Positions 16,691-23,539 of a stretch of DNA of 23,539 bases are shown here, piece by piece. Below the pieces are notes generated by a model. The model was not told where the DNA came from. It worked only from the letters and a program-made list of their open reading frames with translations, and did no database searches. The stretch is from JAAEQG01 sp023133475 (GTDB lineage: Bacteria; Planctomycetota; Phycisphaerae; UBA1845): positions 1 through 23,539 of the forward strand of contig DAOVLE010000057.1 of NCBI GenBank assembly GCA_030631415.1, written 5' to 3'. The translations under genes and the position numbers were made by a program. Within the stretch, counting starts at the first letter, position 1. Every line of letters begins with the position of its first letter.

Positions 16691-17688
16691 AGGCCCTGGT
16701 CACGGGTGGGGGTGGTTTTCTGGGCGGCGCCATCGCCCGCATGTTGCACGAGCGTGGCGATCAGGTAACGGTCTTAGGCCGCCACCGGTATCCACACATC
16801 GAGCGGCTTGGCATCGGAGCCATTCAAGGCGACCTCCGCGACCGGGAGGCGGTGTGCCGCGCCGTGGAGGGGGTCGAGGTTGTCTTCCATGCCGGTGCGG
16901 TGCCCGGCATATGGGGTCCGCGGCGTATGTTCTGGGACATCAACGTCGGCGGCACCCGCAACGTGTTGGCAGCCTGCCGCGAAACTGGGGTAGCTAAATT
17001 GGTCTACACCAGTTCTCCGAGCGTGGTTTTCGGCGAGGGCGAGCTGTGTGGGGTGGACGAGTCAGTGCCCTATCCCGACCGCTATCTGGCTGACTATCCC
17101 GAGACCAAGGCTGTCGCGGAGCGCGAGGTGCTGGCAGCCGATGACCAGACCCTTTCGACGGTGTCATTGCGTCCGCACCTGATTTGGGGCCCGGGTGACC
17201 CGCATCTGATCCCACGTGTGCTGGATCGGGCACGGCGGGGGCGGCTGATGCAGGTTGGTGACGGGTGCAATCTGGTGGATATCATCTATATCGACAATGC
17301 TGCCGAAGCTCATCTGCTGGCAGCCGACGCCCTTGGGCCTGGAGCTGCTTGTGCCGGGCGGGCGTATTTCATTAGTCAAGGCAAGCCGGTTGCCCTGTGG
17401 CGTTGGTTGAATGAGATCATCGAAGCGATGTCGATCGCACCGGTCCGCCGCACCATCCGCTACAAGACTGCCTACCGCCTCGGCGCGGTTTTCGAGGTGC
17501 TCTACAGCCTTGCCGGCAGAAGCACAAAGAGGGAACCGCCGATGACCCGGTTTTTGGCGGCACAGCTTGCAAAGTCTCACTATTTTGACATTTCGGCAGC
17601 GAAGCGGGATTTTGGTTATGCCCCGAGGGTGACGACTGCCGAGGGTGTGGAGTGTCTTCTCACATGGTTGCGGGGGGTGATGGTGTAG
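16687..17688 (+). CDS. oleD: OleD-type NAD(P)-dependent 2-alkyl-3-ketoacid reductase (SDR/3beta-HSD family)
   Basis: A 333-residue extended short-chain dehydrogenase. The nucleotide-binding loop TGGGGFLGG is at residues 6-14, a conserved Asp-containing GDLRD at 48-52, the catalytic Ser in YTSSPSVVF (about 109-111) and the YxxxK pair Y137/K141 in DYPETKAVAE. RPHLIWGPGDPHLIPRV and VDIIYIDNAAEAHLLA are typical of the 3beta-HSD/OleD branch. OleD reduces the 2-alkyl-3-keto acid made by OleA to the hydroxy acid used by OleC, so oleC-oleD encode consecutive steps. The start overlaps the oleC stop by 4 bases (ATGA), implying coupled translation. The TAG stop (17686-17688) lies inside a dispersed palindromic repeat. 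A sterol- or hopanoid-type dehydrogenase is the less likely alternative. Confidence 0.88.
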   Translation: MKALVTGGGGFLGGAIARMLHERGDQVTVLGRHRYPHIERLGIGAIQGDLRDREAVCRAVEGVEVVFHAGAVPGIWGPRRMFWDINVGGTRNVLAACRETGVAKLVYTSSPSVVFGEGELCGVDESVPYPDRYLADYPETKAVAEREVLAADDQTLSTVSLRPHLIWGPGDPHLIPRVLDRARRGRLMQVGDGCNLVDIIYIDNAAEAHLLAADALGPGAACAGRAYFISQGKPVALWRWLNEIIEAMSIAPVRRTIRYKTAYRLGAVFEVLYSLAGRSTKREPPMTRFLAAQLAKSHYFDISAAKRDFGYAPRVTTAEGVECLLTWLRGVMV

Positions 17689-17807
17689 GGTGGGTGGAAC
17701 CTGCCGCAGGCAGGTGAAACCCACCATTCAGTTCCGAGTTCCTCTTGCCTGTTCTCAGTCAATGCGGTGGGTTGCGCTTCGCTCCGCGAAGTTCCACCCA
17801 CCCTACA
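17684..17807. repeat. 17-bp-arm inverted repeat starting at the oleD stop codon
   Basis: Perfect arms TGTAGGGTGGGTGGAAC (17684-17700) and GTTCCACCCACCCTACA (17791-17807) bracket about 90 bases that hold two further short palindromes (CTGCCGCAGGCAG region and GCTTCGCTCCGCGAAG). It could act as oleD 3' structure or terminator. It matches the shorter copies at trpC and top6A. Confidence 0.85.
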
Positions 17808-17945
17808 GATGCTATTCCCCATTCTTCGCGCCCTTTTTACGCGCTCCCCTTCGGGTCGCCGCTAAACGCTGTGGATTGTCGCCGCTAAATACCGTCACGC
17901 GATTGCGATTACCCCATTTTCTCCATTCTCCATTTCTCTTCTGGT
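17808..17945. repeat. Composite repeat block D
   Basis: Carries CGCGCTCCCCTTCGGGTCGC with GCTAAACG (17840-17869), TTGTCGCCGCTAAA (17877-17889) and CTCCATT units (17918-17935), in the same orientation and order as block C but without the CACGCTCCC tandem. Confidence 0.8.
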
Positions 17946-17993
17946 CGGGATTTCACAAAACTGCGGAAAGCGGGTACACTCCGTCGATCAAAC

Positions 17994-18026
17994 TTGAACT
18001 TCACCCGAGGGTGAAGTCGGTAATGC
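17994..18026 (+). promoter_or_regulatory. Candidate MerR-type promoter/operator of the ketosynthase gene
   Basis: A perfect palindrome ACTTCACCCGAGGGTGAAGT (17998-18017) lies between a -35-like TTGAAC (17994-17999) and a -10-like TAATGC (18021-18026), with a 21-base spacer. MerR-family activators bind such palindromes in promoters with overlong spacers. No merR gene is in the window, so the regulator is unknown. Confidence 0.45.
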
Positions 18027-18057
18027 GAAGCTGCCGGTGGGGCAGTGCAGGGAGATT

Positions 18058-19296
18058 ATGTCAACAGCGGATCGAATTGTCATCACGGGAGTCGGCCTTA
18101 CCTCTCCGATCGGGGACTCACTGGAGACGCTCCGGGCCAACCTGCTCGGTGGCGTGGCGGGTATCTCCACGATCGAGACGCGATTCATGGGCGAGGTGTT
18201 CGCGGGCGTCTGCCGATACGACGAGCGCAAGTACCAAAAAGCCAAAGAACGCCGGCGGGGAACCCGGGTAGGGTCCATCGCGATTTACTGCGCCGGCGAA
18301 GCCGTGGCTCGGGCCGGGCTCGATTCGGGTGGTTTGGACCTTTCGCGGGTGGGCGTCTACCTGGGCGTCACCGAGCATGGAACCGTCGAAACCGAGAACG
18401 AAATCGACGTCATCCGCCAGTTCGATTACGACACCAAGTACTGGTCGCATCACCACAATCCCCGCACGGTAGCCAACAATCCCGCCGGTGAGGTGACCCT
18501 CAACATGGGCATCACCGGCCCACACTACACTCTGGGCGCCGCCTGTGCAGCCGGCAATGCCGGCTTGATCCAGGGCGTGCAGATGTTGCGGTTGGGCGAG
18601 GTGGACGTTGCCCTGTCCGGCGGCGTCTCGGAATCCATTCACTCGTTCGGCATCTTCGCGAGCTTCGCCAGCCAGAACGCCCTGGCGGTGGGCGGCGATC
18701 CCGCGCAGGCTTCGAGGCCTTTCGACAAGACCCGCAACGGCATTGTGGTTTCCGAGGGCGGATGCGTGTTTGTCCTCGAGCGTTTGCCCGATGCCCTGCG
18801 GCGTGATGCCGGGATACTCGCCGAGGTGGTGGGATATGGGATGAACTCCGACGCGAGCGACCCGGTCATGCCCAACACCGAGCGACAGGTGCAGTGCATA
18901 GCCCTGGCGTTGGAGCGGGCTGGGATTGAGCCGGGCGATATTGACCTGGTCAGCACCCACGCCACCTCGACCGAGGTGGGTGACGCACGGGAGGCGGCGG
19001 CCATCCGGCAGGTTTTCGGCGATTATCACAACGTCTACGTCAACAACACCAAGAGCTTCATAGGCCATGCGATGGGAGCGGCGGGGGCATTGGAGCTTGC
19101 CGGCAACCTGGGGTCGTTTGCCGATCAGGTGGTGCATCCGACGATCAACGTGCGGGAACTGGACCCCGAGTGTGCAATACGCAATCTGGTGTTGAATGAG
19201 CCGCACCGTGTCGAGAAAGTGGATTTTGTGTTAAATAACTCGTTCGGTATGCTGGGGATCAACTCGGTGGTGGTGGTCAAGCGTTACGTGGCTTGA
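18058..19296 (+). CDS. FabF-type beta-ketoacyl-ACP synthase
   Basis: A 412-residue thiolase-fold condensing enzyme. The active-site Cys is C163 in GAACAAGNAG, with the two His of the Cys-His-His triad at H301 (VSTHATSTEVGDARE) and H337 (KSFIGHAMGAAGALE, Lys 332). This is the decarboxylating FabF/KAS II type that elongates ACP-bound acyl chains. The start at ATG 18058 follows AGGGAG; the frame from 18037 has no signal. An acyl carrier protein gene lies 55 bases downstream, so the pair probably works together. Because a house-keeping FabF usually sits with other fab genes, this copy next to oleCD may serve a dedicated lipid or hydrocarbon chain. A polyketide-type ketosynthase partner (chain-length factor) is absent. 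Confidence 0.93.
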   Translation: MSTADRIVITGVGLTSPIGDSLETLRANLLGGVAGISTIETRFMGEVFAGVCRYDERKYQKAKERRRGTRVGSIAIYCAGEAVARAGLDSGGLDLSRVGVYLGVTEHGTVETENEIDVIRQFDYDTKYWSHHHNPRTVANNPAGEVTLNMGITGPHYTLGAACAAGNAGLIQGVQMLRLGEVDVALSGGVSESIHSFGIFASFASQNALAVGGDPAQASRPFDKTRNGIVVSEGGCVFVLERLPDALRRDAGILAEVVGYGMNSDASDPVMPNTERQVQCIALALERAGIEPGDIDLVSTHATSTEVGDAREAAAIRQVFGDYHNVYVNNTKSFIGHAMGAAGALELAGNLGSFADQVVHPTINVRELDPECAIRNLVLNEPHRVEKVDFVLNNSFGMLGINSVVVVKRYVA

Positions 19297-19351
19297 TCTG
19301 CCGGACGGAGTGCCCTGGAGAACGGAAGTCAGCGAGGTATCAAGGAACAGC

Positions 19352-19612
19352 ATGACACACGATCAGGTCAAGGAAATCGTATTGAATATCATCAAGGTGG
19401 TGGCGCCGGATGCGGACGTGTCCGACCTCAAAGGCGATGTCCGCCTGCGCGATCAACTGGAAATGGACTCCATGGACTTCCTCGACATCGTTATGGAACT
19501 GCGCAAGCGGTACAAGATTGAGGTCCCCAAGGAGGATTATCCGCGGTTGGCTTCTTTGGATGGCTGTGCCGAGTACCTCACACCGCGGCTGCAAGGTGTC
19601 GCAGTCAGTTAG
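19352..19612 (+). CDS. Acyl carrier protein
   Basis: An 86-residue ACP starting at ATG 19352 after AAGGAACAGC. The 4'-phosphopantetheine attachment Ser is S40 in the motif LEMDSMDFLDIVMEL. The sequence forms the expected helices (THDQVKEIVLNIIKVV, DFLDIVMELRKRY, and the C-terminal SLDGCAEYL). The DSM version of the motif and the KIEVPKEDYPRLASL segment resemble accessory ACPs more than the usual house-keeping AcpP with DSLD. It shares a likely transcript with the ketosynthase. The chain it carries is unknown; long-chain acyl groups for OleA or a ladderane-like/specialised lipid are possibilities, by inference only. Confidence 0.92.
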   Translation: MTHDQVKEIVLNIIKVVAPDADVSDLKGDVRLRDQLEMDSMDFLDIVMELRKRYKIEVPKEDYPRLASLDGCAEYLTPRLQGVAVS

Positions 19613-20259
19613 TGCTCCGTGACGCATGCACACTGATGGTTGGGTGGCGATAGACTCGTGGCGGCTGGCGTCCTCTTCCGAGAGCCCCCGGCGGTGCCGT
19701 TGGGAATTCCGAACGTCGGGTCTGCGGACCCGACCTACAAACTGCCGCGAAGGGCGGAATCGGTTCGGCCAGAGCCTCGCCCTCCCGGTTCAACCCGCCG
19801 CGCCATGCCCAAAAGGCGGGTGAAACCCGCCCTACAACGATGATGCGTCGTTTTCCCCGTTTTTCACGCTCCATATTTTCACGCTTCCTTCTACACGCTC
19901 TCATCTACGCGCTCCCCTTCGGGTCGCCGCTAAACGCTGTGGACTTGTCGCCGCTAACCCGAATATTTCACCGCGGAGCACGCAGAGGGTTGAGAGGTAG
20001 GGAGTGATTGCAATTAGCGTTGAACCAACAATAAACACACTGCCAAAACCCGACACACCCTAATTTAGCTGTAACTTCTTTCCAGGGAATACTCTGCGAT
20101 CTCCGCGATCTCTGCGGTGTGAGAAATGCGGGTTAAACATCCCCGCCTGCGTTACCACGATTTCTCAATTCTCAATTTTCCCCGTGGTGATTAAGATGCG
20201 ATTGCCCTGGGGGTGAAACCCGCCGCGCCATGCCCAAAAGGCGGGTGGAACCCGCCCTA
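19613..20259. repeat. Long repeat-filled gap between the ACP and top6A genes (block E and others)
   Basis: No gene is visible in about 650 bases. Modules in order: TCCTCTTCCGAGAGCCCC (19670-19687, also at 23358-23375); a 43-base unit ACCCGCCGCGCCATGCCCAA... at 19793-19835, repeated at 20218-20260 with one or two changes; CACGCTCC units; CGCGCTCCCCTTCGGGTCGC with GCTAAACG (19910-19936) and TTGTCGCCGCTAA; the CACCGCGGAGCACGCAGAGG type (19970-19989); CTCTGCGATCTCCGCGATCT (20092-20111); and TTCTCAATTC units (20162-20178). Confidence 0.8.
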
Positions 20260-21387
20260 CTAATCCAGCCAAAACTTTTTGTTCTTGATGCGTTCGGGGG
20301 CGTACTCTTCGGTTACGAAGCTAAGAGACTTGCTGCACATGGCTTCGACTTCCATCTTGAAACCGTTTCTGAGCATTTTCTTGATCTCGCGTTCCCACGG
20401 CCGCTTACCCTTGAACCAGGGATATGCCAGAATCTGCTTGGCCCGCTTCACGTCGTTGGCGTCCAGCTCGATCTTGACGTTGTCCGTCAGATCGTATCGC
20501 TCGAAATCGAAACTGGAGACGCCGATGTATCGGGCGTCAGGGACCGCCATGCGAGACGACTCGTAGGCGAGATTGATCGAACCCTGCTTGATCACCGAAT
20601 AAATGTAGTACCCCCAGGGATCGTTATCCAAAAGCACGAAGACCGGCAGCTTCAGCTCATCGTGCATGCGGCGGAGCAAACGGCGGACCCCGCGTGGCGG
20701 TTGGCCGTTGCCGTGGGTTAGAATGCACTTGTGCTTCTCCCAGAAGCGGTCTTCGACGAACCGCCGCCAGACCGTGTCTTTTTCGAGATGCAGCACGAAC
20801 TTCGCCCCGCACTTTTTGAACTGGATGACGTCAGGCTCGACAATGCTGGGGATCGCATATCCGCCGCTGCCCAGATGAGTGGCGTCGATGGTGTCGCCGG
20901 TGTCCACGAAAGTAAGCTCGCCGATCAATGCCCCCCGACCGGCTGCGAAAACGTGCAATTCCTCACGCAGAGAATCGACCGCCACCTCCAGGTCCTCGAT
21001 GATGGGGTCCGACTCGCTCTGATCCTCGAAGGTCTTCTCGTGGGTGCCCTTGATGGTGTGCTTGGCCAGGTAGTAAATCTGCCGGATGCTGGCGGTTTTG
21101 CCGCTGTCGATTAGTTCCTTGACCTTCGACCCCACCAGAACGGTCTGCATAAAGCGTTTGGCCTGCCCGTAGTTGAACAGGTTGCGCCCCTGGGCCTTGT
21201 CGCCCATCTCGATGTAACCGGTCTTCTCGTTGAACTCGATGTTGCTCAAGGCCCGGATGGGAACGTTGATGGTGGGGTCGCGGCGGTGGTGGGCACTGTC
21301 CACGATCGACTGAGCCAGCTTCTCAATCCTGACACCCGCCTCACCTTTGCCCTTGTGCTTGCGGGAAGTAGTCGGTTTCCTGGTCAT
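20260..21387 (-). CDS. top6A: DNA topoisomerase VI subunit A
   Basis: A 375-residue Spo11/TopVIA homologue, the DNA-cleaving half of type IIB topoisomerase. The winged-helix (CAP-like) domain contains the catalytic tyrosine motif SIRQIYYLAKH (Y105/Y106; the second aligns with Spo11's catalytic Tyr by motif). The Toprim domain has FVLHLEKDTVWRR (Glu 202) and the metal-binding D254-N-D256 in VLLDNDPWGYYIY. ANL-type or primase explanations are excluded by this pair. It lies 6 bases downstream of top6B, so they form an operon and an A2B2 enzyme that relaxes and decatenates DNA with ATP. Its TAG stop (20260-20262) runs directly into a GTAGGGCGGGT repeat. Topoisomerase VI is mainly archaeal and plant, with scattered bacterial carriers. 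Confidence 0.95.
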   Translation of the reverse strand: MTRKPTTSRKHKGKGEAGVRIEKLAQSIVDSAHHRRDPTINVPIRALSNIEFNEKTGYIEMGDKAQGRNLFNYGQAKRFMQTVLVGSKVKELIDSGKTASIRQIYYLAKHTIKGTHEKTFEDQSESDPIIEDLEVAVDSLREELHVFAAGRGALIGELTFVDTGDTIDATHLGSGGYAIPSIVEPDVIQFKKCGAKFVLHLEKDTVWRRFVEDRFWEKHKCILTHGNGQPPRGVRRLLRRMHDELKLPVFVLLDNDPWGYYIYSVIKQGSINLAYESSRMAVPDARYIGVSSFDFERYDLTDNVKIELDANDVKRAKQILAYPWFKGKRPWEREIKKMLRNGFKMEVEAMCSKSLSFVTEEYAPERIKNKKFWLD

Positions 21388-21393
21388 GATTGG

Positions 21394-23334
21394 TTACCGC
21401 TTTCTTCTGGTGGTTTTGGTCTTCGCGGAGGCCCGGCGTCGCTTGTTCGGCGGGTTGCCCGTGCTGCTGTTGAACAGTTCTCCCTGGCCTATGGGTGGAT
21501 CATCAGCGTCCACCACTACGGTGTTGTCCAGTTGCGGGTCTGCATCCGTGCGTTTTTTGACGACCTTGCCGTGCTCGTCGAATTCCATATCGGCTTCGGT
21601 GGTGAACTGCTCCGCCAGCGCCAGCAGCGAACGGCGAAACTCATCCTTATCGCAGACGGTAATCGCCCGCACCGATTCGACCACCTCATTGATGTAGCGT
21701 GTGAACACATCGCGGCGTTGCGAATAGTGCTTGCGTTTCCGCTTGCGCCGCAGATAGGTTCCCAGTCGCCGACCGCACTCGGAGATGGCCAGCTTGATCT
21801 CCTTGCGAATCTCGTCGTAGTCGGCGATGGCCTCCTTCGATTCGGAAGTGAACGGAACCCACACGCTGGCCATGTGCACCAGGATCACTAATGGAGCCTG
21901 GGGCAGTGCCCCGCGAGCCTGGGAAATACCGTACTTGTTCCACTTGGTCTCCAGGATGGCTTTGAACGTGCAGCAGGCGCTTTGCCGGTAGAGCAACGGC
22001 ACGCGATTGGCGAAGCGGATTACCCGGGCCTGGGATGTCTCCGGTTTGCCGTTGCGGCTGCCGTTGGCCAATTCGGCGGCTAGTTGCCCGCCATATGCCA
22101 AACCTACCTCGATTTGAAACGGATTGCCGCGATAGACAGCCGGATGGCGGGTGGACGCCGTGTAGAACTCCGCCTTTACGCCCTTGAGCAACCCGCTAAG
22201 AATGGCTTCAGCCCCGATGGGCGAAAGGCAGTTGGTGCTCGGAGCCATGATTCGAGTGCCTTGCAGGGCGTTATAGACCCTTTCGATGGCGTGCGGATCG
22301 AGCGAGTTCACCCACGTCAGTGGGGTAATATCAGCCTTGGCGCAAACTGACGCGGCGATTGTCTGGCTAACGCGGGAGAATTCCTTCTGTAGAAACTCGC
22401 CGACCTTTTTGATCGGGGTTTCCTTAAGCATCTTCATCAAGGTCCCCAGTTCGATACCGTATGGGTGGGGTTTGATCTCGCGGGGTTCCTCGGGGAGTTG
22501 GTCGATGGTGCGCGGGTATTCGCTGCGTTCCCCGGTGGAAGCGCGGTATGTGATGCAGGCGTGCGGGTTGGCGATGGCGGTCTGCTCGATGTACTCGCCG
22601 ATACTTTGTCGCCCCTTGGTGAACGAGGCGACCAGCTCGATCTCCACCCGTGTGCCATGTTCCCAATCGACCTCCACGGACTCATCGTGGACTATCTCCG
22701 GGCGGTTCTTCCTGGTGTCGATAGCCAGCTTGAAATGGTGGGCAACCTTACTCTTGCCGGCGCGGCTGATGATGCTGATCGGTTTGCCGGTGGTGATCAG
22801 CCCGTACATCCCGGCGGCACTGATCCCGATCCCCTGCTGCCCCCGGGCCATCTTGAGGCGGTGGAACTTGGACCCGTAGAGCAGTTTCCCAAAGATGTTG
22901 GGAATCTGTTGCTTGATGATGCCCGGGCCGTTGTCCCGCACCATCACGCGGAAACGCTCTTCGGCGAGCTGGGTCACCTCTATCCAAAGGTCCGGGAGGA
23001 TACCAGCCTCTTCACAGGCATCGAGGCTGTTGTCCACCGCCTCCTTGACGGTGGTCAGCAAAGCCTTCCGCTTGTTGTCAAAGCCCAGCAGGTGACGATT
23101 TTTAGCGAAGAACTCCGAAATCGAGATTTCTCGCTGCTGGCGAGCCATCGTTTCGGCGTCCGCCTTTCTGACGGGTTTCTTGCGACCTGCCTTGGGTGTG
23201 CCGGACTGGCCGGCTGGCTGGTCGGATGATGTCTTGGCAGTCCCGACGCGTTTATTGTCCCCACCGGTCTGGTTTTGGGAGGACGAAGTGGGTGGAAACG
23301 CGAAGCCAAGCTGCTCCACTTCGGTTGTAGTCAT
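21394..23334 (-). CDS. top6B: DNA topoisomerase VI subunit B
   Basis: A 646-residue GHKL-ATPase subunit. After a low-complexity N-terminal extension (about residues 1-62, Ser/Gln/Lys rich) comes REISISEFFAKNRHLLGFDN, the ATP-site Asn in EAVDNSLDACEEAG (N102), VRDNGPGI (134-140) and GQQGIGISAAGMYG (165-178). The middle has the H2TH and transducer regions (NCLSPIGAEAILSGLLKG, GLAYGGQLA, RFANRVPLLY). The C-terminus ends in a basic tail (RRASAKTKTTRRKR) that may help DNA binding. ATG 23334 follows TAGGA at about 8 bases; a shorter protein could start at the internal Met 63. Together with subunit A it would make the ATP-gated heterotetramer. Confidence 0.95.
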   Translation of the reverse strand: MTTTEVEQLGFAFPPTSSSQNQTGGDNKRVGTAKTSSDQPAGQSGTPKAGRKKPVRKADAETMARQQREISISEFFAKNRHLLGFDNKRKALLTTVKEAVDNSLDACEEAGILPDLWIEVTQLAEERFRVMVRDNGPGIIKQQIPNIFGKLLYGSKFHRLKMARGQQGIGISAAGMYGLITTGKPISIISRAGKSKVAHHFKLAIDTRKNRPEIVHDESVEVDWEHGTRVEIELVASFTKGRQSIGEYIEQTAIANPHACITYRASTGERSEYPRTIDQLPEEPREIKPHPYGIELGTLMKMLKETPIKKVGEFLQKEFSRVSQTIAASVCAKADITPLTWVNSLDPHAIERVYNALQGTRIMAPSTNCLSPIGAEAILSGLLKGVKAEFYTASTRHPAVYRGNPFQIEVGLAYGGQLAAELANGSRNGKPETSQARVIRFANRVPLLYRQSACCTFKAILETKWNKYGISQARGALPQAPLVILVHMASVWVPFTSESKEAIADYDEIRKEIKLAISECGRRLGTYLRRKRKRKHYSQRRDVFTRYINEVVESVRAITVCDKDEFRRSLLALAEQFTTEADMEFDEHGKVVKKRTDADPQLDNTVVVDADDPPIGQGELFNSSTGNPPNKRRRASAKTKTTRRKR

Positions 23335-23539
23335 ATACCCATTCCTAGTAACGATTTCCTCTTCCGAGAGCCCCTAAAGGGGGCGTTGGAATATAGCCCA
23401 GGGTGAAGCGCAGCGAACCCTGGGTACGCCAGGCATCGTCATTTGAGCCCCCAACGGGGGCGACGGAACGACGTGGGATTGTGGCGTCATTTGAGTCCGA
23501 GCAGTGTCGCATGATTTCCACCGCCCCCGTTGGGGGCTC
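23335..23539. repeat. Cluster of REP-like palindromes upstream of top6B
   Basis: Contains GAGCCCCTAAAGGGGGC (about 23369-23385), a hairpin CCCAGGGT/ACCCTGGG (23397-23404 and 23417-23424), and a perfect 18-bp inverted pair GAGCCCCCAACGGGGGCG (23445-23462) and its complement (23522-23539), which is cut by the window end. ATTTGAG occurs twice (23441-23447 and 23489-23495). The top6B promoter should lie within or just beyond this. Confidence 0.8.

Noticed and set aside
18118..19206. 362-codon frame antisense to the ketosynthase
   Set aside because: The plus strand encodes a clear FabF-type enzyme with full catalytic triad; the antisense frame is a GC-codon artefact.
18058..19296. Ketosynthase as OleA
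   Set aside because: It has the decarboxylating Cys-His-His triad and FabF length; OleA is a FabH/thiolase-like Cys-His-Asn enzyme.
22465..23229. 254-codon plus-strand frame opposite top6B
   Set aside because: Antisense to the highly conserved GHKL domain of topoisomerase VI subunit B.
23358..23539. Possible start of a CRISPR array
   Set aside because: Repeats are GC-rich palindromes in both orientations with irregular spacing and no uniform spacers; they fit REP-like elements.

Overview
The window looks like a chromosome segment from a member of the Planctomycetota. I base this on a complete bacterial topoisomerase VI operon, OleC/OleD genes, tyrosine recombinases with the 'NQLRH' variant of the HxxR box, and abundant GC-rich palindromic intergenic repeats. 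The species cannot be named from sequence alone. The window divides at a tRNA-Gly(CCC) gene (7363-7434, minus).

Left part (1 to about 7360): an integrated mobile element lying on the 3' side of the tRNA. From the tRNA outward it carries a tyrosine integrase (6008-7246, minus), a small unknown protein, a replication-initiator-like protein with two winged-helix segments (4412-5593), a ParA ATPase overlapping a small ribbon-helix-helix-like partner (2894-3793 and 2415-2891, minus), and an ArdC-type antirestriction gene broken by an in-frame TGA (1463-2269). Beyond these is a protein-poor stretch with group II intron RNA, including a clear domain V at 955-988 (minus). Integrase, replication and partition genes together suggest an integrative plasmid-like element. 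Its far end is outside the window and no conjugation genes are visible.

Right part (about 7435 to 23539): chromosomal backbone with long repeat-filled gaps. It starts with a decayed second tyrosine recombinase (7547-8158). A SNF2-family helicase and a small downstream gene follow (minus), then a small exported protein and a CPBP membrane protease (minus). The protease is divergent from trpC, which leads into oleC and oleD. Next come a FabF-type ketosynthase and an acyl carrier protein, probably behind a promoter with a MerR-type palindrome. At the right end topoisomerase VI subunits B and A form a two-gene minus-strand operon.

The most unusual feature is the repeat landscape. Several palindromic and tandem modules recur in nearly every gap. 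One palindrome family (GTAGGGYGGGT) begins exactly at the stop codons of trpC, oleD and top6A. A different palindromic repeat sits in frame inside oleC and adds about 50 residues to the enzyme. Other notable points are the nonsense codon in ardC, the separation of OleC/OleD from OleA/OleB, and a perfect 20-bp palindrome in front of the integrase.
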